A DNA stretch of 16,281 nt from JAGLGH01 sp034723595 (lineage in GTDB: Archaea; Nanobdellota; Nanobdellia; Woesearchaeales; JAGLGH01): assembly GCA_034723595.1 (NCBI GenBank), contig JAYEPB010000046.1:1-16281 (forward strand). Reading direction: 5' to 3'. A program made the translations under genes and the position numbers. Shown here in pieces: positions 14,108 to 16,281 of this stretch. Under the pieces are notes generated by a model. It did not search any database and was not told where the DNA came from. It was given only the letters and a program-made list of their open reading frames with translations. The first letter of the stretch is position 1. Every line of letters starts with the position of its first letter.

Positions 14108-14563
14108 ATGAAACTAAATGTCCAAAAAAGGATTGTTGCAGACCTAGCCGGAATTTCTTCCAAAAGGGTTGTATTTGATAAGACAAGACTAGATGAGATA
14201 AAAGAATCCATAACCAAATCTGACTTAAAGAGTCTTATTAAGGATAAAGCAATCAAGATCAAGCCAAAGACAGGTGTGTCAAGAGGACGAGCAAGATTCA
14301 TACTTGAGCAGAAAAGGAAAGGAAGAATGAAAGGTCAAGGCAGCAGGAAAGGCAAAAAGACAGCGAGGCTGCCAAGGAAAGAAGTATGGATGATCAAAAT
14401 AAGATCATTGAAGCCAATGCTTAAAGTCTTGAGAGATAAGAAGCTTATTGAGACTTCAACATATCAAAATCTCTACCGGAAAGCTAAAGGCGGATTTTTC
14501 AGGTCAAAGAGACACATGAGGCTCTATATTGATGAGCAGAATATGATAAAAAAGAAAGAATGA
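14108..14563 (+). CDS. rpl19e: 50S ribosomal protein eL19
   Basis: Archaeal/eukaryotic-specific large-subunit protein, largely helical, bound to 23S rRNA and reaching to an intersubunit bridge. The 151 residues fit the family: MKLNVQKRIVADLAGISSKR at the start, then GVSRGRARFILEQKRKGRMK, a basic Gly/Arg/Lys linker GQGSRKGKKTARLPRKEVWM, and KGGFFRSKRHMRLYIDEQNM near the end. Normal length. The start is two bases after the eL32 stop. Confidence 0.96.
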   Translation: MKLNVQKRIVADLAGISSKRVVFDKTRLDEIKESITKSDLKSLIKDKAIKIKPKTGVSRGRARFILEQKRKGRMKGQGSRKGKKTARLPRKEVWMIKIRSLKPMLKVLRDKKLIETSTYQNLYRKAKGGFFRSKRHMRLYIDEQNMIKKKE

Positions 14564-14572
14564 TGATTAAAA

Positions 14573-15160
14573 ATGAACCAAAAATCCAAGACTCGCACAG
14601 TGCAATTCAGAAGAAAAAGGGAAGGAAAGACCAACTACAAAAAAAGGCTTAATATTTTAAAATCAGGCATGCCTCGTTTGGTCGTAAGGAAGTCCCTTAA
14701 TCATGTCTCTGTCCAGATAGTAAAGTATTTTCCTGAAGGGGATAAGGTTGTGGCAACTGTTACTTCAAAAGCGCTGGAGAAGATAGGGTGGCCTGTAAAG
14801 GGAAATGTCCCTAGTGCATATCTTACTGGGCTTCTTATAGGTAAGAAAGCTGCGGATGTCAAGATAAAGCATGTGGTGCTTGATTTGGGTATGCATATGC
14901 CTATCAAAGGCTCAAGGATATATGCTCTGGTCAAAGGTGCTATTGATGCAGGGATGGATATCCCTTGTGGCAGTAATATTTTTCCAAGTGAAGAAAGGAT
15001 AACAGGCAAGGATATTGCAGCGTTTGCAAAGATGCTTAAAGAAAAAGATGCAGATGCTTATAAGAAACAGTTTTCAAAATATTTAAAAGATAACAATGAC
15101 CCCCTGATGATTGAGAAACTATTTGAAAATATTAAAAACAAGATAATCGGAGTTAACTAA
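14573..15160 (+). CDS. rpl18: 50S ribosomal protein uL18
   Basis: Central protuberance protein that binds 5S rRNA with uL5. The 195 residues are the long archaeal/eukaryotic form: FRRKREGKTNYKKRLNILKS, then RLVVRKSLNHVSVQIVKYFP, the NVPSAYLTGLLIGKKA segment, and VLDLGMHMPIKGSRIYALVK. A C-terminal helical stretch follows, normal for archaea. The gene starts nine bases after eL19 and ends one base before the uS5 ATG. Confidence 0.96.
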   Translation: MNQKSKTRTVQFRRKREGKTNYKKRLNILKSGMPRLVVRKSLNHVSVQIVKYFPEGDKVVATVTSKALEKIGWPVKGNVPSAYLTGLLIGKKAADVKIKHVVLDLGMHMPIKGSRIYALVKGAIDAGMDIPCGSNIFPSEERITGKDIAAFAKMLKEKDADAYKKQFSKYLKDNNDPLMIEKLFENIKNKIIGVN

Positions 15161-15161
15161 A

Positions 15162-16088
15162 ATGTCAACTGAGGAGAATAAGGCTGAGAAAATCACTGAA
15201 GATAGTACTGTTGAGGAAAATGTCAAGGAAGAAGAGAAAACTTATGGTGATGAGAATGTGAACCCTGAAGAAGATTCCAAGGGGGAATTAGCAATTGAAG
15301 AGACAGAACCAGAAGAAGAGCCGCTTGAAGAAGAAGCAGCAGCTAAAGAAGCAGCCAAAACCGAAAGCACGCGAGCTTCAGAGGATGCAATAGGCGGATG
15401 GGAACAGAGAACTGAGCTTGGAAAGAAAGTAAAATCTGGAGAAATAAAAACTTTTGCTGAAATCAGGGAACAAGGTTTAAAAGTGATGGAGCCAGAGATA
15501 GCAGAGGTCCTCTTGGCTGATATTGAATCAGATCTTCTTTTGATAGGTCAAGCTAAGGGTAAATTTGGCGGTGGACAGAGAAGGATTTTTAAACAAACTC
15601 AGAAAAAAACAAAAGAAGGAAATAAGCCGAGCTTTGCGACATTTGCTGTTGTAGGTAACAAAAATGGATATGTGGGAGTAGGTTATGGCAAGAGCAAGGA
15701 AACAGTGCCTGCAAGAGAAAAATCACTGAGAAATGCCAAGCTTAGCATTCTGCAGATAAGAAGAGGATGTGGCAGTTGGGAATGTGGATGCAAACAGCCT
15801 CATTCAATACCTTTTGAAGTATCAGGAGGCTGCGGTTCAGTAAGATTGAAACTTATGCCTGCTCCAAAAGGAACTGGATTGTGCGTTGAGCCTGAATGCC
15901 AAAAAGTACTTAAACTGGCAGGCATAACAGATGTATGGTCAAGAACATTGGGTCAGACAAAAACTAAGACAAACCTAATCAAAGCATGTGTTGATGCGCT
16001 CCATAATCTTAATAAGATGAAAATATCCCAGAGAGATCGTGAGAGGCTGGGGATTGTTGAAGGAAGCATGAGGAAGGAAGAGAAGTAA
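15162..16088 (+). CDS. rps5: 30S ribosomal protein uS5 with acidic N-terminal extension
   Basis: Small-subunit body protein beside uS3 and uS4 at the mRNA entry channel; it affects decoding accuracy. The normal archaeal start is visible at residues 79-110 (GGWEQRTELGKKVKSGEIKT onward). The S5 double-stranded-RNA-binding-like domain follows (FATFAVVGNKNGYVGVGYGK, 158-177), then archaeal/eukaryotic RRGCGSWECGCKQPHSIPFE and the C-terminal domain. Residues 1-77 are additional, very rich in Glu. The ATG is one base after the uL18 stop and no Met lies near the core boundary, so the extension is likely translated. At 308 residues it is well above the usual archaeal length of about 210-240. Confidence 0.95.
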   Translation: MSTEENKAEKITEDSTVEENVKEEEKTYGDENVNPEEDSKGELAIEETEPEEEPLEEEAAAKEAAKTESTRASEDAIGGWEQRTELGKKVKSGEIKTFAEIREQGLKVMEPEIAEVLLADIESDLLLIGQAKGKFGGGQRRIFKQTQKKTKEGNKPSFATFAVVGNKNGYVGVGYGKSKETVPAREKSLRNAKLSILQIRRGCGSWECGCKQPHSIPFEVSGGCGSVRLKLMPAPKGTGLCVEPECQKVLKLAGITDVWSRTLGQTKTKTNLIKACVDALHNLNKMKISQRDRERLGIVEGSMRKEEK

Positions 16089-16090
16089 AA

Positions 16091-16281
16091 ATGGAAGAGA
16101 AATCAAAAACCAAGGGGACTAATGAAAGGTTAGCTATAATTCGCATAAGAGGCGTGACTGGCATAAAGCATGATATAAAACAGACCCTTGATATGCTTAA
16201 TCTTTATCGAAAAAACAATTGCGCTATTGTGCCCAAGACAGATGCATTTCTTGGGATGTGCAAGAAGGTAAAGGATTTTAC
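16091..16281 (+). CDS. rpl30: 50S ribosomal protein uL30 (partial, runs off the window)
   Basis: Only the first 63 codons are present. After a short charged start, NERLAIIRIRGVTGIKHDIK and TLDMLNLYRKNNCAIVPKTD match the beginning of archaeal uL30, a small two-layer alpha/beta large-subunit protein. It follows uS5 by two bases with the AAA start context. The truncation is only the window edge. rpl15 and secY would be expected next from the usual archaeal order. Confidence 0.92.
   Translation, partial: MEEKSKTKGTNERLAIIRIRGVTGIKHDIKQTLDMLNLYRKNNCAIVPKTDAFLGMCKKVKDF

Noticed and set aside
1..16281. CRISPR arrays, tRNA or rRNA genes, toxin-antitoxin or defence systems
   Set aside because: No regularly spaced repeats, no tRNA cloverleaf or rRNA sequence, and no such protein families were seen on either strand.

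Overview
The window is archaeal. It carries an almost complete S10/spc-type ribosomal protein cluster in the archaeal order, from rpl3 through rpl30. Archaeal/eukaryotic-type members are interleaved: eS4, eL32, eL19, aIF1/SUI1 and the RNase P subunit Rpp29. The DNA is AT-rich, Shine-Dalgarno sequences are mostly absent, and TATA-type promoters are visible. Together with the surface protein (FISUMP domain plus a PEF-type C-terminus) and Lys/Glu/Ala/Pro tails on several ribosomal proteins, this suggests a DPANN archaeon of the Woesearchaeota/Pacearchaeota kind. That placement is an inference from gene content; no marker was compared computationally.

Layout. Bases 1-160 are a perfect 73-bp inverted repeat around a 14-nt centre. 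Its right arm contains the start and signal-peptide codons of the first gene, a secreted and membrane-anchored FISUMP protein (117-1661). Bases 1662-1912 hold no convincing gene. Bases 1913-3630 are one insertion sequence with a 504-residue IS1182-like transposase on the minus strand, perfect 18-bp terminal inverted repeats and a 5-bp target duplication (TAAAA). Its right end stops just upstream of the BRE/TATA promoter (3645-3659) of the ribosomal operon. A leader of about 145 nt follows, with three consecutive hairpins.

From 3828 to the right edge all genes are on the plus strand and tightly packed: uL3, uL4, uL23, uL2, uS19, uL22, uS3, uL29, aIF1, Rpp29, uS17, uL14, uL24, eS4, uL5, uS14, uS8, uL6, eL32, eL19, uL18, uS5 and the start of uL30, which runs off the window. 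Gaps are 0-49 nt and five junctions are ATGA overlaps, so the cluster is probably one transcription unit, with a possible internal promoter before rps19. The genes build both ribosomal subunits, with initiation factor 1 and tRNA 5'-end processing co-expressed.

The core operon is orthodox. The parts worth a second look are: the palindrome at the left edge; the FISUMP domain, whose last part looks like a diversity-generating-retroelement variable region; the multi-hairpin operon leader with an alternative pairing; the IS abutting that promoter; and the charged tails on uL4, uL22, uS3, uS17, uL24, eL32 (C-terminal) and uS5 (N-terminal).
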